Assembly: GCA_017849615.1 (NCBI GenBank)
Contig: JAFIGS010000007.1
Span: 1 to 64,000, forward strand
Length of the DNA: 64,000 nucleotides
Reading direction: 5' to 3'
Source of the DNA: Pseudolabrys sp.
GTDB taxonomy: Bacteria; Pseudomonadota; Alphaproteobacteria; Rhizobiales; Xanthobacteraceae
The translations under genes were made by a program, and so were the position numbers. Within the stretch, counting starts at the first letter, position 1, and the number at the start of each line of letters is the position of its first letter. This document shows, piece after piece, positions 35,043 through 42,027 of this stretch. The notes under the pieces were generated by a model, which saw only the letters and a list, made by a program, of their open reading frames with translations, did not search any database and had not been told where the DNA came from.

Positions 35043-35059
35043 CCGGTGAAGGCGAAATC

Positions 35060-35479
35060 TTACTCGCCCGTTTCCTCGAGATCGAAATCGAGGATCGGCA
35101 GTTCGAGGATATACGACTTGCGGCCGCGCTCGGCCTCGAGGAACAGAACGCCGAGGAAATCCTCGCCGATATAGACCTCGAGCGAATCCATCTTCTTTGG
35201 CCGCGTCACGACGCGGATCTTGTCGTTGTCGAACTTCTTGCGCAGGTAGGCATTCAGCGTCGGGATCGGCTGCATCGCCGGATCGTTCGACACCTGGATG
35301 ACCATGCGGAAGTTATACGACTTCTCGCCCTCGTCCTCGTCAGACGTCAGTTCGCCGAGATCGTCCTCGCCGGCGAAGACTTCGGCCACCTCGTCCGATT
35401 TCGGCACCACGCGAATGGTCTGGTTGCCGAAAGTTTTCTTCAGATAGGCGTCGAGCTTTGAGACTTCCTGGACGTCCAC
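35060..35479 (-). CDS. Tandem DUF3126 protein
   Basis: 139 residues made of two homologous units. Unit 1 (about 8-64) reads KLDAYLKKTFGNQTIRVV, and unit 2 (about 74-132) TLNAYLRKKFDNDKIRVV. Both continue with a VF/VYxGEDxLG strand and end in an acidic segment before SY(N/I). The family's usual protein, as I remember it, is a single ~70-residue unit, so this is a duplication or fusion. The start is GTG 35479, preceded by AAGGAG. Function unknown; small, acidic and cytosolic. It lies convergent with the membrane-anchored gene on the left and downstream of cysE on the right. Confidence 0.82.
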   Translation of the reverse strand: MDVQEVSKLDAYLKKTFGNQTIRVVPKSDEVAEVFAGEDDLGELTSDEDEGEKSYNFRMVIQVSNDPAMQPIPTLNAYLRKKFDNDKIRVVTRPKKMDSLEVYIGEDFLGVLFLEAERGRKSYILELPILDFDLEETGE

Positions 35480-35619
35480 CGGGCCGCTCCTTGAACAATC
35501 GAATGTCGGGGCTAGTTGCCCGATTGGACGCCCGAGCGCAACCCGTCAGGGTGACACAGCGTTTTCAAGCGAAGCGGGTACCGGTTCGAGTGAAGAAAAC
35601 GCGTCAAAACAATAACCTC

Positions 35620-36447
35620 TCAGCCGTCCAGCATCAGCCCGGACAGCATCTGGTCCATGGTCCGCGACGGCTCCGAGCAGCCGGCCTCGCCCACGACCTT
35701 GGCCGGCACGCCGGCCACCGTGACGTTGTTCGGAACCGGCTTGATCACCACCGAACCAGCGGCAATGCGCGCGCAGCGGCCGATTTCGATATTGCCCAGA
35801 ATGCTGGCGCCGGCGCCGATCATCACGCCCTGGCGAATCTTCGGGTGGCGATCCTCGTTCTCCTTGCCGGTGCCGCCGAGCGTGACTCCGTGCAGAATCG
35901 AAACATTGTCGTCGATCACCGCGGTCTCGCCGACAACAAGACCGGTCGCGTGATCGAGGAAGATGCCGCGGCCGATCTTCGCCGCCGGATTGATGTCGCA
36001 CTGGAACGCCGCGGACGAGCGGCTCTGCAGATAAAGCGCGAAATCCTTGCGGCCCTTCTTGAGCAGCCAGTGCGCCAGACGGTGCGTCTGGATGGCGTGG
36101 AAGCCCTTGAAGTACAGGACCGGCTCGATGAGACGCGACGCCGCCGGATCGCGGTCGATGGTGGCGACGATGTCGGCGCGGAAATCGTCGCCGAGCGAGG
36201 GCTGATCCTCGATGGCGTCGCTGAAAGCCTGACGGATCAGATCGCTCGACACATCGGAATGTTCGAGGCGCTGGCTGACGCGATGCGCGACCGCCGTCTC
36301 CAGCGTGTCGTGGTGGAGGATATTCTCGTAGATCAGGCTGGCGAGTTCGGGCTCGCGCCGCACGATGCCTTCGGCTTCGGTGCGGATGCGGGTCCAGACG
36401 GGATCGACGGTATCGAGCCCTTTGGCCCGGGTCTGATGCAGCGCCAT
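35620..36447 (-). CDS. cysE: Serine O-acetyltransferase
   Basis: First committed step of cysteine biosynthesis: L-serine plus acetyl-CoA to O-acetylserine. The 275 residues contain an N-terminal helical domain (about 1-150, with the AHRVSQRLEHSDVSSDLIRQ-like stretch) and a C-terminal left-handed beta-helix with hexapeptide repeats. FLDHATGLVVGETAVIDDNV is the conserved catalytic region with the active His/Asp pair. The length and the long C-terminal tail (which in the family gives feedback inhibition by cysteine) are normal. The start ATG 36447 is clear. Confidence 0.95.
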   Translation of the reverse strand: MALHQTRAKGLDTVDPVWTRIRTEAEGIVRREPELASLIYENILHHDTLETAVAHRVSQRLEHSDVSSDLIRQAFSDAIEDQPSLGDDFRADIVATIDRDPAASRLIEPVLYFKGFHAIQTHRLAHWLLKKGRKDFALYLQSRSSAAFQCDINPAAKIGRGIFLDHATGLVVGETAVIDDNVSILHGVTLGGTGKENEDRHPKIRQGVMIGAGASILGNIEIGRCARIAAGSVVIKPVPNNVTVAGVPAKVVGEAGCSEPSRTMDQMLSGLMLDG

Positions 36448-36551
36448 AGAATATTATTCTCCGAATGCCTCTCGACCCCTCAGATATTTCTTAGCACACC
36501 CGGCGCCAGAGAACACCTGAAGAACAGCTAGGCTTTTTTGTGGGAGCAGCA

Positions 36552-37304
36552 TCAGGGGCGCTGGTTAAGAAACTCCAGCACGCCGGCCTTGTAGACCTTG
36601 TCGCCGACCGCGAGCATGTGGTCGCGGTCCGGGATATCCAGCGCCTTCGCGCCCGGGATCAGCGCCGCCAGGTCATGTGCCGAGCCCGCCACGTCGTCCT
36701 TGGTCCCGATGGCGATGAGGATCGGCGGCTTCAGGCCGGAAAACTGACTCTCCGTCATGACCTGCCGCGAGCCGCGGATACACGCGGCCAGCGCCTTGCG
36801 GTCCGATTTGGTCTGTTCGGCGAAGGCGCGGAAGACGCGGCCTTGCTTGTCGGTGACGTCGTCGAGCGATGGCGCTTCCAGCGCATCGGCAATGGTCGTC
36901 GGCAAACCGACGCCGTCGATCAGGTGCATGCCGAGACCGCCGAGGATGGCCGAGCGCACGCGCTCGGGATGCTTGAGCGCGAGAAACGCGGTGATGCGCG
37001 CGCCCATCGAATAACCCATGACGTCGGCGCGGGCGATGCCTAGGTGATCCATCAGCGCGCGCACGTCGTCGGCCATCTTGGCGGTGTCGTAGTCGGCCGG
37101 ATCGTAGAGCTTGCTCGAGGCGCCATGGCCGCGATCGTCGAGCGCGATGACGCGATAGCCGGCGCGCGTCAGCGTCGTCACCCAGCCCGGATTGACCCAG
37201 TTGATTTCCTTGGTCGAGGCGAAGCCGTGCACCAGCACGATCGGCTCCCCTGAGCCCTCGTCGATGTAAGCAATTTCGACCGGGCCGTTATGGAAGCTGG
37301 GCAT
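36552..37304 (-). CDS. Alpha/beta hydrolase
   Basis: 250 residues with the alpha/beta-hydrolase fold. The oxyanion start is IVLVHGFAST, the nucleophile elbow is VMGYSMGARI (GYSMG), and the catalytic His is in IPDRDHMLAVG near residue 231. The acid residue is probably in IAIGTKDDV. Such enzymes hydrolyse esters or related bonds; the substrate is unknown. It lies upstream of cysE on the same strand with 104 bases between. A possible partner in a detoxification or lipase function cannot be read. Confidence 0.85.
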   Translation of the reverse strand: MPSFHNGPVEIAYIDEGSGEPIVLVHGFASTKEINWVNPGWVTTLTRAGYRVIALDDRGHGASSKLYDPADYDTAKMADDVRALMDHLGIARADVMGYSMGARITAFLALKHPERVRSAILGGLGMHLIDGVGLPTTIADALEAPSLDDVTDKQGRVFRAFAEQTKSDRKALAACIRGSRQVMTESQFSGLKPPILIAIGTKDDVAGSAHDLAALIPGAKALDIPDRDHMLAVGDKVYKAGVLEFLNQRP

Positions 37305-37370
37305 TGCGCTCTTTCCTCTCCGCCATCATGCCCGGCCATAGCCCGTACTTTCTGTGGACGCAAATCAACG

Positions 37371-38525
37371 TCACACCGGAAACGTCGCCGCCGCCTCGCG
37401 GTCCATGCGCCGCCTTTTGCGATAGCGGAAGAAGCGCCGCGCGCCGCGCTCGGTCGCGCTCTTGAGCGAGGCAATGAACATCAGAACCGTGAACAGTGCG
37501 CCAACGATCCAGGTGGTGAGGTTGAAGGTGGCGACCGACAGCGCGATGGCGCCGCGGCCGGCGGTTTTCAGGATCGCCCGGGTACGGCTGCCGGATTTCT
37601 CGGCAAGCTTGGCGACACGCGCCACCTCCGCCGGCGTCTCCGCGATCTTGAGGCCGTCGAGCGCCGCCTTGGTGCCGGCCTTGGCCTGGACGCGGCCGAC
37701 ATTGCGCGCCATGTCGACAAGGCCGCCGGCGCGTTCCACCTTCACCGCGTCGCGCGCCGCGCGCACCGCAAGCTGCGGCTCGGTGATCGAGAAACTGCCC
37801 GCCGCCCGGCGCAGCGCCGGACCGTCGATGACGCCGCGCATCATGCGCGACACGCGCGACGCCAGCCCGACGCTCAGACGTCCGGTCTTGCGCGCCGCCT
37901 TCGCTACCGTGAGACCCATGCGCACCGGTGCGGCGAGACCGCCCGTGACGTAAGTGCCGGCCGTGATCGCCAGACCGACGCAAGCGAGGCCGAGAATGAG
38001 TTCGTCGACCTCCTGCCCGCTCGCCATTCGTGAGCCTTCGCGCACGGCGTCGCGGATATCGCCGAACACGAACAGATCGCCCAGCGCGGTGCCGGCCAGC
38101 CCGGGCATGTCGTCCGGCTCCCCGGTGACGAGGCCATAGGCGAAGCTCTGCGCCGCATGCGACGTACTGGCGTCTTCCGCCACCGCGGCGGTGACCCGGT
38201 CAACGAGCCCCGGGGCCAGCGCCACCTGCCGGTCGGCGGCGAGATCGACGAAGCTCTTGGCCAGATCGCTATCCTTGGCCGCCAGCGCCGCCTCGATTTC
38301 GCGGTTGGCGAGATCACTGTTGAAGCTGGAAGCCAGCGCCCGCTCCGCGATCGCCTCCGGGTCATCCTCGATGGCGAAGAGATGGCCGGCCTCGAAGCCG
38401 CGCGGCACCACATAAGCGCCCGCAACCGCCAGCAACGCGGCGATGAGCAGCACCGGCGCCAGCCGAAGCTCGCGACCGATCCGCGTGCGCACCGTTTTCG
38501 GCGCTAAACCTTCCGCATCGCGCAT
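37371..38525 (-). CDS. Polytopic membrane protein of unknown function
   Basis: 384 residues from ATG 38525 (an in-frame start at 38606 would add 27). One TM lies near the N-terminus (APVLLIAALLAVAGAYVV), a long soluble Ala/Asp-rich part follows (about 60-165), then a hydrophobic pair (LILGLACVGLAITAGTYVTGG and nearby), a second soluble Ala/Lys/Arg-rich part, and a C-terminal TM (TWIVGALFTVLMFIASL). It ends in a very basic tail (RFFRYRKRRRMDREA). I recall this as a conserved hypothetical in related Hyphomicrobiales with no assigned function. No domain was recognised. Confidence 0.7.
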   Translation of the reverse strand: MRDAEGLAPKTVRTRIGRELRLAPVLLIAALLAVAGAYVVPRGFEAGHLFAIEDDPEAIAERALASSFNSDLANREIEAALAAKDSDLAKSFVDLAADRQVALAPGLVDRVTAAVAEDASTSHAAQSFAYGLVTGEPDDMPGLAGTALGDLFVFGDIRDAVREGSRMASGQEVDELILGLACVGLAITAGTYVTGGLAAPVRMGLTVAKAARKTGRLSVGLASRVSRMMRGVIDGPALRRAAGSFSITEPQLAVRAARDAVKVERAGGLVDMARNVGRVQAKAGTKAALDGLKIAETPAEVARVAKLAEKSGSRTRAILKTAGRGAIALSVATFNLTTWIVGALFTVLMFIASLKSATERGARRFFRYRKRRRMDREAAATFPV

Positions 38526-38744
38526 GTCATTCGACCGCTTGTCGTCACGGTAAGCCGGTGGCTGGGGATTACCCGCATCGGCGAGATGCCGCGCGCCCCC
38601 GAGCATCAGGAAAACCCAGCCGAATCAACGCAGTTCCACCGAATCTGGACCCAAGACTAACGAACCATCACCGCTAGATATATGGCGGGGGTGTCGCTAT
38701 GGTGCGCGCGCAAATCGGTTCCTTTAAGGCGAAGGCAGAGGTCC

Positions 38745-38990
38745 ATGGCGGAGCACGTTGTCCCCCATTTCCAGAACGATCCGGGCGTGCCGGTGATCGA
38801 AATCGGCGCGCACGAATTCATGTGCGTCGGCGCCACGCCGCCTTACGACCACCCGCATGTCTTCCTCGACATGGGCGACGAGCACGAGATCATCTGCCCC
38901 TACTGCTCGACGCTGTATCGCTTCAACGCCTCGCTCGATCCGCACGCCGCCATCCCGGCGGAATGCGCCTATCGGCTGGCCGCGGCCTAA
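38745..38990 (+). CDS. Zinc-finger domain protein (NDUFS6 / zf-CHCC-like)
   Basis: 81 residues. Cys27 (HEFMCVG), a histidine in the DHPHVF segment (H36/H38) and CPYC (C51, C54) form the four-ligand zinc site of the zf-CHCC family, best known from the NDUFS6 accessory subunit of complex I; CPYCSTLYRF is diagnostic. In alphaproteobacteria this small protein is associated with respiratory complex I, although whether it is a subunit here is unknown. ATG 38745 is preceded by ggcagaggtcc. It is followed after 15 bases by the flavin monooxygenase gene. Confidence 0.88.
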   Translation: MAEHVVPHFQNDPGVPVIEIGAHEFMCVGATPPYDHPHVFLDMGDEHEIICPYCSTLYRFNASLDPHAAIPAECAYRLAAA

Positions 38991-39005
38991 GGCCGGGGCC
39001 GCATC

Positions 39006-40199
39006 TTGGCGCCCTCGCGTCACGTCATTGTCGCGGGCGCCGGCATCGCCGGGCTGACCACGGCGATGACCTTGTCGCGCGCCGGCTTCCGCGCCACCGT
39101 GCTCGAGCAGGCGGCAAAGCTGGAAGAAACCGGCGCCGGCATTCAGCTCTCCCCCAACGCCACCCGCGTCCTCTTTGAACTCGGCCTGCGCGACCGGCTC
39201 GAGCCGCATGTCGTCAAGCCGCAGATGATCCGCGTCATGTCGGGCGGCTCCGGCCGCGAGATCACGCGCATTCCCCTCGGCGACATCGCCGAGCGCCGTT
39301 ACGGCGCGCCGTTCTGGGTGATCCATCGCGGCGATCTGCAGGCGGCGCTTTACGATGGCGCGCGCAACAAGATCGACATCGACATCAAGCTCGATCATCG
39401 CTTCGACGATTACGCCAGCCATGCCAACGGCATCACCGTGCAGGCCTTCCGCGGCAAGCAGCTCGTCGATGAGCGCGGCGCGGCGCTGATCGGCGCCGAC
39501 GGCATCTGGTCTGCGGTCGGCAACAGGCTCAAGAACCACCGCAAGCCCGCCTTTGCGCACCGCACCGCCTGGCGTACGCTGGTGCCGTCCGACAACGTGC
39601 CGGATTATCTCCGCGCGCCGGCCGTGCATCTGTTTCTCGGCATGGACGCGCATCTCGTCGCCTATCCGGTGAAAGCCGGCGCGCTCGTGAATATCGTCGG
39701 AATCGTCAACGACAACTGGAGCGAAGCCGGCTGGAATGCACCGGGCGATCGCGCCGAAATTCTGCGCCACTTCGCCCGCTTCACCTGGCACGAGTCGGTG
39801 CGCGAACTGATCGGCATTCCGCAGCGCTGGCTCAAATGGGCGCTGTTCGACAACGCAACTCCCTTCGCTGGCGGCGCCGGCGCCGTGACGCTGATCGGCG
39901 ACGCCGCGCATCCAATGCTGCCGTTCCTCGCCCAAGGCGCCGGCATGGCCGTCGAGGATGCCGCCGTGCTCGCCGACAGGCTCAAAGAGCACAGCGACAA
40001 TCCCGCCGCCGGCCTGCGCGCCTATGAGCGGCTGCGCCGCGCCCGGACTGCGCGGGTGCAACGCACCGCGCGTCAGCAAGGCTCGATCTATGGCCGCACC
40101 GGGCCGGAAGCGCTGGCGCGCAACTTCGTCATGCGCATGATCGGCGGCGAGCGCCTGCTGAAACGCTACGATTGGGTCTATAATTGGCGCCGGGACTGA
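39006..40199 (+). CDS. FAD-dependent monooxygenase (salicylate-hydroxylase-like)
   Basis: 397 residues of the class A flavoprotein monooxygenase family. The Rossmann motif VIVAGAGIAGLTTAM is at the N-terminus, the DG motif appears as GADGIWSAVG near residue 165, and the second FAD-binding GD motif is LIGDAAHPMLPFLAQGAGMA near residue 295. Such enzymes hydroxylate aromatic substrates using NAD(P)H and O2. The start is TTG 39006; no ATG lies near the Rossmann strand. It ends 34 bases before the methionine synthase-like gene, so the two may be cotranscribed. Substrate unknown. Confidence 0.87.
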   Translation: MAPSRHVIVAGAGIAGLTTAMTLSRAGFRATVLEQAAKLEETGAGIQLSPNATRVLFELGLRDRLEPHVVKPQMIRVMSGGSGREITRIPLGDIAERRYGAPFWVIHRGDLQAALYDGARNKIDIDIKLDHRFDDYASHANGITVQAFRGKQLVDERGAALIGADGIWSAVGNRLKNHRKPAFAHRTAWRTLVPSDNVPDYLRAPAVHLFLGMDAHLVAYPVKAGALVNIVGIVNDNWSEAGWNAPGDRAEILRHFARFTWHESVRELIGIPQRWLKWALFDNATPFAGGAGAVTLIGDAAHPMLPFLAQGAGMAVEDAAVLADRLKEHSDNPAAGLRAYERLRRARTARVQRTARQQGSIYGRTGPEALARNFVMRMIGGERLLKRYDWVYNWRRD

Positions 40200-40233
40200 C
40201 GCGCGCGACAAAGAAAAGCCGAGGGAGGTTCCC

Positions 40234-41256
40234 ATGCTGTTTCCGACCACCATTGCCGGGAGTCTGCCGAAACCGTCATGGCTCGCCGAGCCCGACAAGC
40301 TGTGGCCGAAGTGGCGGCTCGACGGCGCGGACCTCGCGCAGGGCAAGCTCGACGCCACGCTCTTGATGATCAAGCTGCAGGAAGACACCGGCATCGACAT
40401 CGTCTGCGACGGCGAGATGTCGCGCCAGCATTTCGTCCACGGCTTCCTTGAATATGTCGACGGCATCGACACCGTGAACAAGGTCGAGATGGGCATCCGC
40501 GCCGACCGCTACAAGGCGATGGTGCCGGTGGTGCGCGGCGCGCTCACGCTCAAGAGCCGTGTGCACGAGACCGAGGCGCGCTTTGCCCGCGCCCATACCA
40601 GGCGCCGGCTCAAGATCACCCTGCCCGGCCCCATGACCATCGCCGATACCGTCGCCGACGCGCATTACGGCGACAAGGTGAAGATGGCCTTCGCCTTCGC
40701 CGACCTGCTCAACGTCGAGGCCAAGGCGCTGGAAAAAGACGGCGTCGACGTCATCCAGTTCGACGAGCCGGCCTTCAACGTGTTCATGGACGAAGTGCCG
40801 ACCTGGGGTATTGAGGGGCTTCATCGCGCGATCGACGGGCTCAAGTGCACCACCGCCGTGCACATCTGTTACGGCTACGGCATCAAGGCCAATATCGACT
40901 GGAAGAACTCGCTCGGCGAGGAATGGCGGCAATACGAAAAAATCTTCCCGGCGCTGGCCAAGAGCCGCGTCCAGCAGATCTCGCTCGAGGCCATCAATTC
41001 GCGCGTGCCGCTGCACCTGTTGTCGCTGCTCGACGGCAAGGATTTGCTGGTCGGCGTCATCGACGTCGCCACCGATATTGTCGAGACGCCGGACAAGGTC
41101 GCCTCCGTCATCGCCGATGTCATCAAATACGTGCCGAAAGAGCGCATCGTCTGCTGCACCAATTGCGGCATGGCGCCGATGCACCGCAACATCGCCGAAG
41201 CCAAGCTCAAGGCATTGGGCGATGGCGCTAAACTGGCGCGGCAGAAGTTTATCTAG
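40234..41256 (+). CDS. Core-type methionine synthase (MetE-C-like)
   Basis: 340 residues, half the length of canonical MetE, equal to its catalytic barrel only. FPTTIAGSLPKPSWLAEP is the family opening, the zinc ligands appear in HICYG (His and Cys) and CTNCGMAP (Cys), and IQFDEPAF carries a substrate-binding acidic pair. Core-MetE proteins transfer a methyl group to homocysteine but lack the folate-binding N-terminal half, so the methyl donor is not 5-methyl-THF in the usual way or requires a partner. In the MesD subgroup the partner is MesX (DUF1852); no such gene is adjacent here. The subgroup assignment is from memory. Confidence 0.83.
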   Translation: MLFPTTIAGSLPKPSWLAEPDKLWPKWRLDGADLAQGKLDATLLMIKLQEDTGIDIVCDGEMSRQHFVHGFLEYVDGIDTVNKVEMGIRADRYKAMVPVVRGALTLKSRVHETEARFARAHTRRRLKITLPGPMTIADTVADAHYGDKVKMAFAFADLLNVEAKALEKDGVDVIQFDEPAFNVFMDEVPTWGIEGLHRAIDGLKCTTAVHICYGYGIKANIDWKNSLGEEWRQYEKIFPALAKSRVQQISLEAINSRVPLHLLSLLDGKDLLVGVIDVATDIVETPDKVASVIADVIKYVPKERIVCCTNCGMAPMHRNIAEAKLKALGDGAKLARQKFI

Positions 41257-41257
41257 T

Positions 41258-41284
41258 GTCGGCCCCGCTTTCGCGGGGGACGAC
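41258..41284. repeat. Short palindromic repeat arm
   Basis: The sequence gtcggccccgctttcgcggg (41258-41277) plus gggacgac is a compact GC palindrome that resembles one arm of the larger element at 41561-41654 (both end in gggacgac). It follows the methionine synthase stop directly. Confidence 0.55.
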
Positions 41285-41358
41285 TGCACCTTGATCCACA
41301 TCAATACCCCCGCACAAGCGCGGCGTAGCTTTCTCCATGTCAAGACATGGAGCCTGCC

Positions 41359-41553
41359 ATGACTGCGAACGTAGGAACATTCGACCGCATCGCGCGGGTC
41401 GTTGTCGGCCTCGCGCTGATCGCCTTCGCGCTCGGCTATATAGCGCCGGGCACGACTTGGGCCTGGGTCGGCTGGATTGGCGTGGTGCCGATTCTGACGG
41501 CGGTGTTTGGCACCTGTCCGCTATACAGCGTGGTCGGCTGTTCGACGAAGTAG
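41359..41553 (+). CDS. YgaP-like (DUF2892) small inner-membrane protein
   Basis: 64 residues with two hydrophobic helices (VVVGLALIAFALGYI and WAWVGWIGVVPILTAVFG). It starts NVGTFDRIARVVVG, the hallmark of the DUF2892 / YgaP-membrane-domain family, and the C-terminal half keeps CPLYSVVGCSTK with its two cysteines. Those cysteines are typical of members fused to or neighbouring rhodaneses. The first in-frame ATG of the open frame (41347) is less likely than ATG 41359. It lies next to the copper module but on the other side of a repeat, and its role is unknown. Confidence 0.82.
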   Translation: MTANVGTFDRIARVVVGLALIAFALGYIAPGTTWAWVGWIGVVPILTAVFGTCPLYSVVGCSTK

Positions 41554-41560
41554 CAAAGGC

Positions 41561-41654
41561 CGTCGTCCCGAGCGAGCGATAGCGAGACCGGGACCCATAG
41601 CACAGGTCTATCGAGAGCACACAGCGTATGGGTCCCCGCCTGCGCGGGGACGAC
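41561..41654. repeat. Intergenic palindromic repeat (Hyphomicrobiales type)
   Basis: The 94-base element begins cgtcgtcccg and ends ggggacgac, with gggacccata (about 41592-41601) mirrored by tatgggtccc (about 41628-41637). It is an inverted repeat separating the DUF2892 gene from csoR. Such elements are scattered in many rhizobial genomes as intergenic repeats; it may act as a bidirectional transcript end. Confidence 0.7.
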
Positions 41655-41662
41655 AGAATTGA

Positions 41663-41974
41663 TTACCTCCCCGCCCTTCCCATGACGTCCATCAGCTCCG
41701 CGACCTTGCGGCGCTGGTCGGACTTGTCGCCGGAAGCAATGGCGTGCTCCACGCAATGCGCGACATGCTCGCGCAGGATTTCCTCTTCCACCTTGCGCAA
41801 GGCCGCGCGCGCCGCGGCGATCTGCGTGACGATGTCGATGCAGTAGCGGTCCTCGTCGACCATGCGGGCGATGCCGCGCACCTGGCCCTCCAGCCGGCCG
41901 AGGCGCTTGAGCGTATCGGTCTTGTGGGCGGTGGTGCGGGCCATCGTGTGCGCGGGCTTGCTGGGCTTTGCCAT
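41663..41974 (-). CDS. csoR: CsoR-family copper-sensing repressor
   Basis: 103 residues of the CsoR/RcnR/FrmR (DUF156) all-helical repressor family. The Cu(I) ligands C45 (DRYCIDI), H70 and C74 (EHVAHCVEHA) have the CsoR spacing (25 then 4 residues), which distinguishes CsoR from FrmR/RcnR. RLEGQVRGIARMV is the family signature helix. Metal binding releases it from DNA and derepresses copper efflux. It is divergently transcribed from the copper ATPase, with the operator between them; ATG 41974 is 10 bases from the operator. No clear Shine-Dalgarno is visible. Confidence 0.92.
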   Translation of the reverse strand: MAKPSKPAHTMARTTAHKTDTLKRLGRLEGQVRGIARMVDEDRYCIDIVTQIAAARAALRKVEEEILREHVAHCVEHAIASGDKSDQRRKVAELMDVMGRAGR

Positions 41975-41983
41975 AGGGTCTAT

Positions 41984-42000
41984 ATACCCCCCTAGGGTAT
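41984..42000. promoter_or_regulatory. CsoR-type operator
   Basis: The 17-base near-palindrome atacccccctagggtat (41984-42000) has the C-run / G-run structure of CsoR/FrmR-family operators. It lies between the divergent csoR (start 41974) and copper ATPase (start 42028) genes and would block both promoters when bound. Confidence 0.8.
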
Positions 42001-42027
42001 AAGTTGCAAGACGCAAGACATGCCGCC

